NCBI GenBank assembly: GCA_900555635.1
Contig: USLU01000002.1
Location: 62,001 to 126,000 of the forward strand
Source: an uncultured Bacteroides sp.
Lineage (GTDB): Bacteria > Bacteroidota > Bacteroidia > Bacteroidales > Bacteroidaceae
Length of the DNA: 64,000 nucleotides
Direction: 5' to 3'
Both the position numbers and the translations under genes were made by a program. Below the pieces are notes generated by a model. The model was not told the origin of the DNA, did not search any database, and saw nothing but the letters and a program-made list of their open reading frames with translations. Shown piece by piece: positions 45,199 through 55,042 of this stretch (position 1 is the stretch's first letter; each line of letters opens with the position of its first letter).

Positions 45199-47673
45199 CT
45201 ATTTCAAAGTAGAAAGAATAAGTTTAGCAGATTTTAATCCTTTAGCTTTAGCCTCAAATATTACTTCACCGGCTTGTTCCCCACTCTGAACAATTGCTGT
45301 CAGTTGACCACTAAATGCCGGCATTTGGGGTAAATGAAATAAATCAAGACTGGTGGCATCTCCATTGGCAGCAGCACGATAACGACCAGTTCCCTTAACA
45401 GAGAAAGTCACCATACGATTATCTGCGGGACAAAGATTACCATCTTTATCTACTACACGAACTGTAACATAAGCCAAGTCCTTACCATCAGCAGAAAGTT
45501 GAGTACGATCTGCAACTAATTCCAAGTGATGAGGTTTACCTGCTGTACGAACAATCTTTTCTTCGACTGATTTACCGGATTTGTCATAGGCTACTACTTT
45601 TATTTCACCGGGTTCATAAGGAACATCCATCCACATCAAACGATAGCGGCGCTGCAAAGCGAGTGAATCTTTACCTTCTAAAACCCGACTTTCTTCAACA
45701 GTAAGTTTATGTTGCTTACCATAGCTCTTACCATTAACAAACAATTCAGCACTGGGATAATTGGTATAAACAAAAACAGGCGTATTCTCTCCTTCCCTAC
45801 CCGGCCATGTCCAATGAGGAAGGACGTGTAAAGTATTAGCTTCCTTGTTCCAAACACTACGATATAAGTAATAACGATCTTTAGGAAGACTTGCCAAGTC
45901 GATTATGCCAAATACAGAACTGTGGCTCGGCCAAGAATCTGTATCGTAAGGAGATGGTTCGCCTAAATAATCAAAACCTGTCCAGACAAATTGTCCGATC
46001 GTCCAGTCATAATCATCTGCCAAAGCAAAATCCACATCAGGAATATTGGACCAAGAGCAACACTCCACATCATAGCCTGAACTCTGATGGTCATCGTATT
46101 TTACGCTTGCACGTTTCTCGACAGGGAATTTATAAACTCCACGCGAACTGACTGTAGAAGCAGTTTCCGATCCGAGAATAATATTCTGAGGCAGATTCTT
46201 ATATGATTCCACATAACGATGAGCACGGTAGTTGAGACCGGGTACATCTATCATCGCAGCAAAACCGTTTTCGAGTACACAAGAAACCTGGTCCATACCA
46301 CAAGTCACGGGACGTGTAGGATCTTCGCGATGGCAGATATCCTGCAAGAAAGAAGCGACTTTATATCCCTCGGGGCTACATTGGGTAGGTACTTCGTTGC
46401 CAATACTCCACATCACGACACATGGGTTATTGCGATAATGACGCAACATGTTCACCATATCTTTTTCAGCCCAGTCGTTAAAATAGCGATGATAACCATT
46501 CATACATTTAGCAATGTCCCATTCATCAAAAGGTTCCACCATCATCATAAAGCCCATTTCATCACAAAGTTCCACCAACTCGGGAGCAGGCATGTTATGA
46601 GAAGTACGGATGGCATCACATCCCATATCTTTCAATAGAGTGAGTTGCCGGCGAAGAGCAGCCACATTAATGGCAGCACCCAACGGACCTAAATCGTGAT
46701 GATTACAAACTCCTTGAAATTTGCGATGCTTACCATTTAGAAAAAATCCTTTATCAGCAACGATCTCAATGCTACGAATACCGAAACGGGTTGTATATTC
46801 ATCCACTTGCTTACCGTCCACATAAATCTTAGATATAGCCTTATATAAATAAGGTGTTTCGGGTGACCACAAAACAGGAGCATTTACCAGGAAATTCTGT
46901 TCAAACGGTTGTCCATGGTTTATTTTACGGGTATTATCCTTCGAAGCAACTACTTTGCCATCGGGTGAAACGATATCCGTCAATACACGGATTTCTTTAT
47001 CACCGGCTCCTTCAATTGAAGTCAGTAAACGTACAGAGGCATATTCATCAGCAACATGTGGAGTAGTCAATTGAGTTCCCCAGACCGGCACATGCACTTG
47101 TTCCGTAACAACCACATGCACATTACGATATAATCCGGCACCCGGATACCAGCGAGAAGACTGCGGCTTATTTTCCAAACGCACAGCAAGTACATTGTCC
47201 TTCCCGTCAGCATTCAAAAACTCCGTTACATCGCAATGGAAAGAATTATAGCCGAAAGGCCAGAAGCAAGCTTCTTTCCCATTGACATAAACATGCGCCT
47301 CACTCATAGCACCGTCAAAAACCAAAGTAACTTGCTTACCCGCGGGAGTCGTAAATTTAGTCCGATACCAACCGATGCCTACATAAGGCAGACCACCTGT
47401 ACGTCCGGTTTTAACAGATGCCTTCTTCTCAAAGTTCTGTGTGACCGCTACATGCTGCAAATCGTTATTACGATCGAAAGGACCGAAAATAGCCCAATCG
47501 TGAGGAATAGTCACTGTTTCCCAATTACGATCATCGAAGTTTTCCTGTGCAGCTTCAAGCACATCCCCTTTGGTAAACTTCCAGTTCTTTTCAAGCAGCC
47601 ACTCGCTCCGTTGCGCTGTTGCTATCAAAGAAAAAAGAAAGCAGCAAGAAAAGATAAGTATTGTCCGTTTCAT
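45199..47673 (-). CDS. GH2 beta-galactosidase of the galactan PUL
   Basis: 824 residues with signal peptide (MKRTILIFSCCFLFSLIATAQ). GH2 sugar-binding domain (NWKFTKGD, PHDWAIFGPF, GIGWYRTKF), Ig-like domain, TIM barrel with acid/base Glu in WSIGNEV (about 426) and nucleophile Glu in ILGSETAS (about 502), then DUF4982-type (FVYTNYPSAELFVNGKSYG) and a C-terminal Ig-like domain (LELVADRTQLSADGKDLAYVTV). It should release galactose from galacto-oligosaccharides made by the GH53 enzyme encoded 31 bp upstream. It is the last gene of the operon, matching BT4667 as I recall it. Confidence 0.94.
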   Translation of the reverse strand: MKRTILIFSCCFLFSLIATAQRSEWLLEKNWKFTKGDVLEAAQENFDDRNWETVTIPHDWAIFGPFDRNNDLQHVAVTQNFEKKASVKTGRTGGLPYVGIGWYRTKFTTPAGKQVTLVFDGAMSEAHVYVNGKEACFWPFGYNSFHCDVTEFLNADGKDNVLAVRLENKPQSSRWYPGAGLYRNVHVVVTEQVHVPVWGTQLTTPHVADEYASVRLLTSIEGAGDKEIRVLTDIVSPDGKVVASKDNTRKINHGQPFEQNFLVNAPVLWSPETPYLYKAISKIYVDGKQVDEYTTRFGIRSIEIVADKGFFLNGKHRKFQGVCNHHDLGPLGAAINVAALRRQLTLLKDMGCDAIRTSHNMPAPELVELCDEMGFMMMVEPFDEWDIAKCMNGYHRYFNDWAEKDMVNMLRHYRNNPCVVMWSIGNEVPTQCSPEGYKVASFLQDICHREDPTRPVTCGMDQVSCVLENGFAAMIDVPGLNYRAHRYVESYKNLPQNIILGSETASTVSSRGVYKFPVEKRASVKYDDHQSSGYDVECCSWSNIPDVDFALADDYDWTIGQFVWTGFDYLGEPSPYDTDSWPSHSSVFGIIDLASLPKDRYYLYRSVWNKEANTLHVLPHWTWPGREGENTPVFVYTNYPSAELFVNGKSYGKQHKLTVEESRVLEGKDSLALQRRYRLMWMDVPYEPGEIKVVAYDKSGKSVEEKIVRTAGKPHHLELVADRTQLSADGKDLAYVTVRVVDKDGNLCPADNRMVTFSVKGTGRYRAAANGDATSLDLFHLPQMPAFSGQLTAIVQSGEQAGEVIFEAKAKGLKSAKLILSTLK

Positions 47674-47704
47674 TTCTCTATAAAAAATTATTTAGTAAAA
47701 GTAT

Positions 47705-48886
47705 TTATTTAAAAGCATCCATTATCACAGTAGGACGACCTTCTTCAGTAAATGCCCCCAACCGGTATTGGCTCCGGCGACACTCCCGGTCCCCATAGAA
47801 AACTCCCTTACAACGACCGTTGGTATTCTCCTTACATTCCTTCAAGATGCGTGCCAGTTGGCGTTTTCCCTCAGCCAAAATAGAGGCGCTTACCAACTTA
47901 CCGTAGTTGTCGGCACACTCCATGCCGGTTTCCACCACCATTACATCACAGTTGTACTTCGTACTTACCGCCTTGATATTATTGATGCAGTCCGTAATAA
48001 CGGCATCAGCAGAAGTATAGTTTGACTTGGCATCACGCGACCAGTAAGGATAGAGCGACATACCTATCATATCCCACTTACCACCATTCTTCTTCAGTTC
48101 GTCGAAGAACCAAGTGAACAAATCGTTATCCCATCCATTGTCTAAATGAACAATAACAATGGCATCGGCAAAAACAGACTTCACCGCATTGTAGCCGGTA
48201 GTGACGAAAGCACCGAGGTTGGACCAATTCATGGGATATATTACTTTGTCAGAAGCATTTTCCGGAGCATCTTTCAAATCACTTTCCTTCACATTATAGG
48301 ATGCGCCACTCAAAGTTACATCTTCATCCCACAACATCCCAGGGCGGATTTCATTGCCCACCTGCACCCACTTTGGAGTCACTCCGGCAGTCTTCAATGC
48401 CTGAAGCACATTCACCGTATGGTCACCAAGGGCCTTCTTCAAATCCACCAAATTCTTTCCGGCCCACGATGCCGGCTTATTTTGTTGGGCAGGATCGGCC
48501 CACCAGTCACTGTAGTGAAAATCTATCATCACATCCATACCCAGTGCTTTCGCCCTTTGAGCCTTCAACACCACGTCGGCAGTGTTACACCAGTTATCAT
48601 GTTCTTTAGGATCGACCCATACCCTGATACGGATGGCATTAAGCCCGAGTTCCTTCATCAAAGCTGTACACTCGCGCTTCTCGCCGTTGGCATTATAGAA
48701 GTTGTATCCTTTGGACTCATATTCGGTGTTCCAGCCTATGTCAGCACCTTTAGCAAAATCTGCATCAGAAGTTTCATCATTATCAGGAATTTTACCACCA
48801 TTGGGATCGGTTTCGTTATGACTGCTGCATGCTAATACAGCAAATGCAATATAAAAAAAGAAAGTTATAAATTTTACACTTTTCAT
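47705..48886 (-). CDS. GH53 arabinogalactan endo-beta-1,4-galactanase, lipoprotein
   Basis: 393 residues; lipobox LACS (Cys about 20), so probably surface-anchored. The GH53 barrel begins with FAKGADIGWNTEYESKG; IRIRVWVDP and MIDFHYSDWWADPAQQNKPASW are family signatures. The acid/base Glu is in VQVGNEIRPG (about 178) and the nucleophile Glu in VMVVETGM (about 318). It cuts the beta-1,4-galactan side chains of pectin. Together with the GH2 downstream and the SusCD genes upstream it identifies the substrate of this PUL. Confidence 0.97.
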   Translation of the reverse strand: MKSVKFITFFFYIAFAVLACSSHNETDPNGGKIPDNDETSDADFAKGADIGWNTEYESKGYNFYNANGEKRECTALMKELGLNAIRIRVWVDPKEHDNWCNTADVVLKAQRAKALGMDVMIDFHYSDWWADPAQQNKPASWAGKNLVDLKKALGDHTVNVLQALKTAGVTPKWVQVGNEIRPGMLWDEDVTLSGASYNVKESDLKDAPENASDKVIYPMNWSNLGAFVTTGYNAVKSVFADAIVIVHLDNGWDNDLFTWFFDELKKNGGKWDMIGMSLYPYWSRDAKSNYTSADAVITDCINNIKAVSTKYNCDVMVVETGMECADNYGKLVSASILAEGKRQLARILKECKENTNGRCKGVFYGDRECRRSQYRLGAFTEEGRPTVIMDAFK

Positions 48887-48955
48887 AATATCATCTTAAT
48901 TGTTTTCGCAAATATAATATTTTTTTTCGCATATCTGTTTCTCTTCATCATCCCA

Positions 48956-50128
48956 CTATTCTTTGCTAAAGAAATGAAAGTAACCGTCAATATCATTCAA
49001 GACAGCTATATATTTTCCTTTAGCTACCGGAATGTTGGCTCCTCCATTTACTCCGAATCCATACGGGAAAGTAGCGGCTCCCCAGTTAGGAGTCCAGCCG
49101 GGATATAAGAATTTAGCTGTTGTATCACCTCCGGTCGCATCCAGCTCATATTTCCAGACATGGTTGATTACACCGTCAATCGTATTTACAGGAATCATCT
49201 TCGTTTCAGTACCCCAGCCATTAAAATCACCGGAAATTAGTAACTGGTCATAAACATTCTTCGGTGCATCCGTAGCAACGATGGAAAGCGTATTCTCTTT
49301 AGTATTCAGAGAAATTTTATAATATCCGCTTGCCGGAACAATAAAATCTTTGCCTTCGCCATCAGCATCTTTCAGACGGGGTTTGTTAAAATCACCTCCA
49401 TCGGCTCCCCATTGGTCATCCCACTCACCGGGAACTCTTATAATTTTAAAGCCTTTGTCAGATGGGAAGTATCCGGTATAAGTCAAGTCTCCCTTGCCTG
49501 TTACATCGTCATATTTAGCGCCTTCTACCGGTGACATCGGAATGACTCCCGTACCAATTTCGCTTCCCCAAGATCCGTCACCAATACAGCCCCCAACCAG
49601 ATACCACAATTCCGGATCGGCCGGTACCAATGCCACATAATAAGGATGAACAGAAAGTTCTATGACGTTTGAATAGCATTGATATCCCGAATTCAGCCTT
49701 GCTCTCATTCTTATAAATAAAGATATCCCTTCAGCAGGCAGTTGGCTGGCATGGGTATAATTGCCCAGTTTCATGATAGCCTTATTTACCAAATCAGCCG
49801 CAGCACCGTACTCACGATCTGTAACAGAGCCATCCAGTTCGATATAAGTAGCATCATCCGCTTCCGTAGAAGTTGACTCATTCCAAGTCCCGGAAACAGA
49901 AAGCTGCGCATAATACTTTACGGACGCCGTATAACCGTATTCCGGCTGTTTATAGGTCAATCTGATAGAATCAGTATTTTCCAAGTCATATACATCGCCT
50001 CCCAATGCAGGCATATTCAGTTCAAAAGTGCTGGGTTGTTGTACGGTCGGATTAGCATCTCTATCATCTGTACATGCAGTAAACATGGCAGCTCCCGCCA
50101 ACAATAAAATGAATATATATTTTTTCAT
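48956..50128 (-). CDS. Surface glycan-binding protein (SusE/F type) of the galactan PUL
   Basis: 390 residues, lipobox TAC (Cys about 19). The N-terminal SusE-like Ig module (FELNMPALGGDVYDLENTDSIRLTYKQPEYGYTASVKYY) is followed by two beta-sandwich modules (LWYLVGGCIGDGSWG ... FKIIRVPGEWDDQWG and LLISGDFNGWGTETKM ... FLYPGWTPNWG) rich in Trp, apt for sugar stacking. By position it matches BT4669, a galactan-binding protein. It starts 16 bp after the SusD stop. Confidence 0.9.
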   Translation of the reverse strand: MKKYIFILLLAGAAMFTACTDDRDANPTVQQPSTFELNMPALGGDVYDLENTDSIRLTYKQPEYGYTASVKYYAQLSVSGTWNESTSTEADDATYIELDGSVTDREYGAAADLVNKAIMKLGNYTHASQLPAEGISLFIRMRARLNSGYQCYSNVIELSVHPYYVALVPADPELWYLVGGCIGDGSWGSEIGTGVIPMSPVEGAKYDDVTGKGDLTYTGYFPSDKGFKIIRVPGEWDDQWGADGGDFNKPRLKDADGEGKDFIVPASGYYKISLNTKENTLSIVATDAPKNVYDQLLISGDFNGWGTETKMIPVNTIDGVINHVWKYELDATGGDTTAKFLYPGWTPNWGAATFPYGFGVNGGANIPVAKGKYIAVLNDIDGYFHFFSKE

Positions 50129-50144
50129 GTTCTTTGCTTTTATA

Positions 50145-51758
50145 TTAATAACCCGTATTCTGAATTAAGTTGGAGTTGTTAGCCAAATCGTTCTCAGGAA
50201 GAGCGAAAACAGATCTGTTATTGCTGAATTGTGCACCTTCATATGTGCCTCCCATCCATTCCCACTTGTAAGACGCCTGACCGGCATATTTATTGAATCT
50301 TATCAGGTCCATGCGACGGCGACCTTCAAACCAGAATTCTCTTGCCCACTCATCACAGATATCGTCTAATGTGTAAAGATTGCGTTGGGCTGCATTCGCA
50401 CGAGATCGAAGTACATTGATTTTGTCCTTCGCATCCGTATTTGTCCCATTCAAGCGGGTGGAAGCTTCCGCATAAATTAAATAAGCCTCAGCCATACGGA
50501 AGAATGGAAGATCCGCATTCACATAGTCCACTACTTGATTGGATTGTCCATCCGAACGGACATTACGGAACTTGACACAAGCAAAACCTGCATTCGCATC
50601 CGTTTCATCTTCAATGGAAGCAGAATAACCGTTACCATAGAACAGGGCACGATCATCATTGGCGGGTGTCGTCATTTCGGCTACTGTTTTACCAGAAGGC
50701 GGAGTTGCCGTGTAGAATTTATCAAGCAATTGCTTACGGACTCGGGAACATTTTCCCCAACTGCAATTCGTACCGGAAGGAATAGTAACATCCATTGTGG
50801 AATTATAATTGGCAAGTACAAGGAAGTTCATTCCACCGTAGCTTTTCGTAGTAACTCCATCAAACAGTATTGGAAAAATATTTTCATATTGTGCGCCGTT
50901 CGTATCATTGTCTGCAAGGAAAAGCATCTGATAAGCCGAATAAACCTCACCGGTTACAGGATTGGTAGCTCCCTTTGTGCACAAATGATAATATCCGTTA
51001 CCTATAACCTTTTCCGCATAGTCCATAGCATTCTGCCATTGGGCTGCACCGGTATAAATCTCCGCATTCAAGTAAAGACGGGCCAATAAGTTCCACGCAG
51101 CCACCTTATCAACACGGCCATACGTATTTTGTCCAGGTTCTGCCATGTCAGCTTCACACTCAGTCAGTTCTTTTTCTATATAGTCGAAATATTGTTTACG
51201 CGTATAACGTTCCGCCAATTCCGAAGATACTTTTTCCGTAAATGCGGCATTGCCATATAAATCCATGATGTAGTAGTATTGCAAAGCACGGATAAAGCGG
51301 ACTTCAGCCCTTTGCATGGAAGATGCACCACCGTCATCCGATACTTGTTCCAAGAAGAAGTTGCAGAGTGAAACCGTAAAATAGAGGCGATAGTAAAGAC
51401 CGATTGAGAATGCTGCGCTTGCTCCATACGAATTATGTAGCATTTCATCCATACCGGTATCTGTGAGCCAAATCCAATGAGCCTCATCCGTGGTAAGTTC
51501 ATTCAAGTTCCATGCCATACGGAAAAACTCCGAACGTCCCTCGTCCATATCGGCGATATCGGCGTTTCCACTGGGACCTGTCTGCCCCGTCAAACAGAAA
51601 CTTGCATATATCTTATTAAAAAGCGCGGATTGATCTAAGGTCATAGTTTGCTGCGGATTGATAGGCTTTACATCCAAATCTCCTACACAGGATGAGAAAC
51701 TCATCATAAGTGCTAAAGCAGCAACCGGAATAAATGATTTTATATAGTTGAATTTCAT
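50145..51758 (-). CDS. SusD-family lipoprotein of the galactan PUL
   Basis: 537 residues with lipobox SSC (Cys about 24) and SCVGDLDVKPINPQ, close to the SusD of the adjacent alpha-glucan locus. Helical signature MQRAEVRFIRALQYYYIMDLYGNAAFTEK and C-terminal DEWAREFWFEGRRRMDLIRFNKY are typical. It is the lid partner of the SusC encoded 20 bp upstream. Confidence 0.96.
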   Translation of the reverse strand: MKFNYIKSFIPVAALALMMSFSSCVGDLDVKPINPQQTMTLDQSALFNKIYASFCLTGQTGPSGNADIADMDEGRSEFFRMAWNLNELTTDEAHWIWLTDTGMDEMLHNSYGASAAFSIGLYYRLYFTVSLCNFFLEQVSDDGGASSMQRAEVRFIRALQYYYIMDLYGNAAFTEKVSSELAERYTRKQYFDYIEKELTECEADMAEPGQNTYGRVDKVAAWNLLARLYLNAEIYTGAAQWQNAMDYAEKVIGNGYYHLCTKGATNPVTGEVYSAYQMLFLADNDTNGAQYENIFPILFDGVTTKSYGGMNFLVLANYNSTMDVTIPSGTNCSWGKCSRVRKQLLDKFYTATPPSGKTVAEMTTPANDDRALFYGNGYSASIEDETDANAGFACVKFRNVRSDGQSNQVVDYVNADLPFFRMAEAYLIYAEASTRLNGTNTDAKDKINVLRSRANAAQRNLYTLDDICDEWAREFWFEGRRRMDLIRFNKYAGQASYKWEWMGGTYEGAQFSNNRSVFALPENDLANNSNLIQNTGY

Positions 51759-51778
51759 ATTATTCTTGTTTTAAAAGA

Positions 51779-54700
51779 TTAAAAATTAAGGCTTAGTCCG
51801 AAGATTCCCACCAAAGGACGCGGATAAATGCTACCGTCATATCCACCATTGATTTCAGGGTCCAAACCTTTATATTTGGTTATTGTAAATACATTCTGGG
51901 CAGTGAGATAAGCACGCCCGCTAATTTTCTGTCCGAACAACTTTCCAAAAGAATATCCCAACGTAATGTTATCACATTTCAAGAAAGAAGCATTTTGAAT
52001 GAAATAGTCGGAAAGAGCATCCAAAGCATCCACCTTCTGCCAATTCTTAGCTAACGACATTTGTGGTACGTTGTGCCATGCGTTGCCCGAGTAAATACCA
52101 GTAACTGACAAATCCGAACGGTTGCATTCAACGGCATTATAGGCATAATTACCGATGCTGGCACGAAGTGAGAAGCTAAAATCCCAGTTCTTGTAAATCA
52201 GCTTTGAAGTCAATCCCATCAAGACGTCCGGATCTGATTTCTTATAGAAATAGCGGTCATTGTCATTGATGATACCATTGTTGTCACGATCTACGAATTC
52301 CCCCTCTATAGGCTGCCCTTTCGCATCATATACCTGCTGATAAGTGTAGTAAGCAGAAACAGCTTCGCCTACTGAATATCCCTTGATGCCATTAGAGCCA
52401 CTGTCCCCAACGGCAATACCGCCGTGACGAATGATATATTTATCGCCTGTGCTCTTCACCAGTTCGTCAATCTCATTGGTGTTATGTGTCAAGTTGAAAC
52501 CCAGTTCATAACGCCAGTTTTTCTGCTGAATGGCTCTCCATGTCATCGCAAATTCAAAACCTTTATTGTGTAGCGAACCGATATTGCTCGTCACTTTATT
52601 CTTGAAGTTCGAACCGGCGGCCACATAAACATCATTAATCAAATCTTTCGTCTTACGATAATAATAATCAAAGTTAGCGGTAATTCTGTTATCCAGAAAT
52701 CCCAAATCGACTCCGATATTATAAGTAGTCGTCTTCTCCCAAGTCAAGTCACTGTTATAAGCGTCCGGACGATAAGTGATGCCATCACCCAAAGTAGCAT
52801 AATAAGCACCTTCCGAGTTTGGTGTGTACGAAGCAAAGTAGGTGTAATCTCCAATACCTTCCTGCTGACCGGTAACACCATAACCCGCACGGACTTTAAA
52901 ATCGGAAACAGCATCTACATCTTTTAAGAAACCTTCCTCTTTCACCTTCCATGCCAATGCAACGGACGGAAATAATCCCCAACGATTTTTCTTCGCAAAA
53001 CGAGAAGAACCGTCATCACGCAAAGTGAACGTCAGTAAATAGCGGTCGAGTAAAGAGTAGTTCATACGACCAAAGAAAGAAACCAAATAGTTTTCAGTCT
53101 TATAAAGCGTATTTTCCGATGGATTGTAGATTTCACCGGCATGTTCCAGGTTCGTATCAGGATAAGTCCCATAGTAATAATAATCCGATTCCTTATGGAA
53201 ATGCTGCCATTCATAACCAGCCATAATATCAAAATGATGTGCCTTTCCAAAGTCTTTCATATACTGGGCATACATATTCAATGACAAGTTGTATGTATCC
53301 TGCGAGTTCCAACCGACACGTCCATAATAATAATTATCAGCATCAAAACGGCTATAGTTTTTATGGGATTTACCGTTTGCTACATCCATACCGGCATTTA
53401 CATGCAAATGCAAATCTTCAAAACCATGAATCTTGTAATCCAACTCCACATTTCCCATCAGAACTTTCGACCTTCCTTTGTCTGTACGGTTATTCAACAT
53501 ACCAACGGGATTGGCAGTAGCCAACGTGTTTATGTTATAGCCCCATTCAGAATCCTTCCAATCTACAGCCTCAGGCCATTCCCAATAACCACCGAAGTTT
53601 TTATCATAAAACTCGGTTCCACCATAAACCGGTTTGGTAGGATCCATTGAGGTAGCAGCTCCAATGGCATCCGTATTGGCATAGCCCGTTTCAGAATACA
53701 TTCCCTTCGCATTAAAGTTCACTTTCAAATGATTATCCATAAAAGAGGGAGAAAGATTTACACTGGCTGTATAACGTTCAAAGCTGGATGTTTTCAAGAT
53801 ACCCTGCTGGTTAGTATAACCCAAAGAAACACGATAAGGCATGTTCTTCAAACCGCCGGAAATAGTAATGTTATGGTCTGTGCTAACTGCTGTACGGTAA
53901 ATTTCGTTTTGCCAGTCGGTATCGGCAAAGAGATGTTCACCTTGGGCATTCGTATAGCCCAATGCCTGATATTCGGCACTTGCCAGAAATTCTTCATCCG
54001 AATAACCGTATGCGTTTTGTACAAGATTCATATACTCTTTGGCATTCAATACATCGAGTTTATTTGTAACCATACTGACCGACACATTGCCATTATAAGC
54101 TATGCGAGGCTTCGTATTACTTTGTCCTTTCTTGGTAGTAATCAAGATGACACCGTTAGATGCACGGGAACCATAAATAGCTGTGGCCGAAGCATCTTTC
54201 AGTACTGTAAAGCTTTCAATATCGGCCGGATTCACCAGAGCCAAAGGATTGGAAAGTCCTTGTACACCATAATTATCCATAGCAAGACCGTCAATTACTA
54301 CCAACGGATCATTGCTGGCATTCAATGAAGAACCTCCACGAATACGGATAGTGGCACCATCACCCGGCTCACCACCATTGTTGACCACACTGACACCGGC
54401 CATTTTGCCTTGTATCATATCCTGAGCAGAGGTTGTTAGTCCTTTGTTCATTTCATCCGGTTTAATGGCGGTTACAGAACCGGTTAAATCATTTTTCCTC
54501 GCTACACCGTAACCAATGACCACAACCTCGTCCAGCAGCTCACTATCTTCCTGCAAGGTCACTACAAGATTGGGAGCCGCAACAACTTCCTGGGTTTTAT
54601 AACCAATAAAAGAAATAGCCAAAGTGGAACCTTTGGGAACATTCAATGAAAAATTACCATTAAGGTCAGTGATTGTTCCGTTTGCGGTATTCCCTTTTAC

Positions 54701-54847
54701 CACTACACTTGCGCCTATCACGCCACCTAAGACATCTTTGACATGCCCTTTCACAGTGATGCTTTGTGCATAAGTGCCTACTGACAAGAATAACCCTAAG
54801 ATCAGGGTAAGAATCGTTCGATAGATTCTAAGATTAACTTGCTTCAT
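51779..54847 (-). CDS. SusC-like TonB-dependent receptor of the galactan PUL
   Basis: 1022 residues: signal peptide (RTILTLILGLFLSVGTYAQ), carboxypeptidase-D-like domain (GGVIGASVVVKGN, ITDLNGNFSLNVP), plug (IRIRGGSSLNASNDPLVVIDGLA, VLKDASATAIYGSRASNGV) and barrel ending in FGLSLNF. It imports galacto-oligosaccharides with its SusD partner. The first about 75 nt of coding sequence and the leader are nearly the same as in the SusC at 44647. A good promoter lies 81 bp upstream. Confidence 0.97.
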   Translation of the reverse strand: MKQVNLRIYRTILTLILGLFLSVGTYAQSITVKGHVKDVLGGVIGASVVVKGNTANGTITDLNGNFSLNVPKGSTLAISFIGYKTQEVVAAPNLVVTLQEDSELLDEVVVIGYGVARKNDLTGSVTAIKPDEMNKGLTTSAQDMIQGKMAGVSVVNNGGEPGDGATIRIRGGSSLNASNDPLVVIDGLAMDNYGVQGLSNPLALVNPADIESFTVLKDASATAIYGSRASNGVILITTKKGQSNTKPRIAYNGNVSVSMVTNKLDVLNAKEYMNLVQNAYGYSDEEFLASAEYQALGYTNAQGEHLFADTDWQNEIYRTAVSTDHNITISGGLKNMPYRVSLGYTNQQGILKTSSFERYTASVNLSPSFMDNHLKVNFNAKGMYSETGYANTDAIGAATSMDPTKPVYGGTEFYDKNFGGYWEWPEAVDWKDSEWGYNINTLATANPVGMLNNRTDKGRSKVLMGNVELDYKIHGFEDLHLHVNAGMDVANGKSHKNYSRFDADNYYYGRVGWNSQDTYNLSLNMYAQYMKDFGKAHHFDIMAGYEWQHFHKESDYYYYGTYPDTNLEHAGEIYNPSENTLYKTENYLVSFFGRMNYSLLDRYLLTFTLRDDGSSRFAKKNRWGLFPSVALAWKVKEEGFLKDVDAVSDFKVRAGYGVTGQQEGIGDYTYFASYTPNSEGAYYATLGDGITYRPDAYNSDLTWEKTTTYNIGVDLGFLDNRITANFDYYYRKTKDLINDVYVAAGSNFKNKVTSNIGSLHNKGFEFAMTWRAIQQKNWRYELGFNLTHNTNEIDELVKSTGDKYIIRHGGIAVGDSGSNGIKGYSVGEAVSAYYTYQQVYDAKGQPIEGEFVDRDNNGIINDNDRYFYKKSDPDVLMGLTSKLIYKNWDFSFSLRASIGNYAYNAVECNRSDLSVTGIYSGNAWHNVPQMSLAKNWQKVDALDALSDYFIQNASFLKCDNITLGYSFGKLFGQKISGRAYLTAQNVFTITKYKGLDPEINGGYDGSIYPRPLVGIFGLSLNF

Positions 54848-54927
54848 GCATTCAATAAATTAAAGTTAACAATATTAGTTGATACTATTTTTCACGTAAT
54901 CAAAACTCAGGCTTGGCCTTTCGCCGG

Positions 54928-54958
54928 CAAATGTAGAGCAACGCCGTTTTCCCCGAAA
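54928..54958 (-). promoter_or_regulatory. Promoter of the galactan SusC operon
   Basis: On the minus strand a -33-like TTTC (54958-54955) is followed after 19 bp by TACATTTG (54935-54928), a match to the Bacteroidetes consensus and spacing. It lies between the regulator's terminator and the SusC start and is the likely target of the hybrid two-component protein. Confidence 0.55.
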
Positions 54959-54981
54959 GCAGATTTCGGACATAAGAGGAT

Positions 54982-55028
54982 AAAAAAAGGACAAACCCTC
55001 ATCAGAAAGCATCTGATGAGGGTTTGTC
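54982..55028 (-). terminator. Strong intrinsic terminator of the hybrid two-component regulator
   Basis: Perfect 16-bp stem (55028-55013 with 55005-54990), 7-nt loop, followed on the minus strand by CCTTTTTTTA. It starts 15 bp after the regulator's stop and isolates it from the SusC operon. Confidence 0.95.
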
Positions 55029-55042
55029 TTATAAAAACAAGG

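Noticed and set aside
48146..48835. 229-codon plus-strand ORF opposite the GH53 gene
   Set aside because: It is the antisense shadow of a clear GH53 coding region with catalytic motifs; its translation shows no signal peptide, domain or typical composition.
50535..51089. 184-codon plus-strand ORF opposite the galactan SusD
   Set aside because: It lies wholly within the SusD gene on the other strand and its translation looks like random reverse-frame sequence.
53729..54328. 199-codon plus-strand ORF opposite the galactan SusC
   Set aside because: Antisense to conserved plug and barrel coding sequence; no family features.
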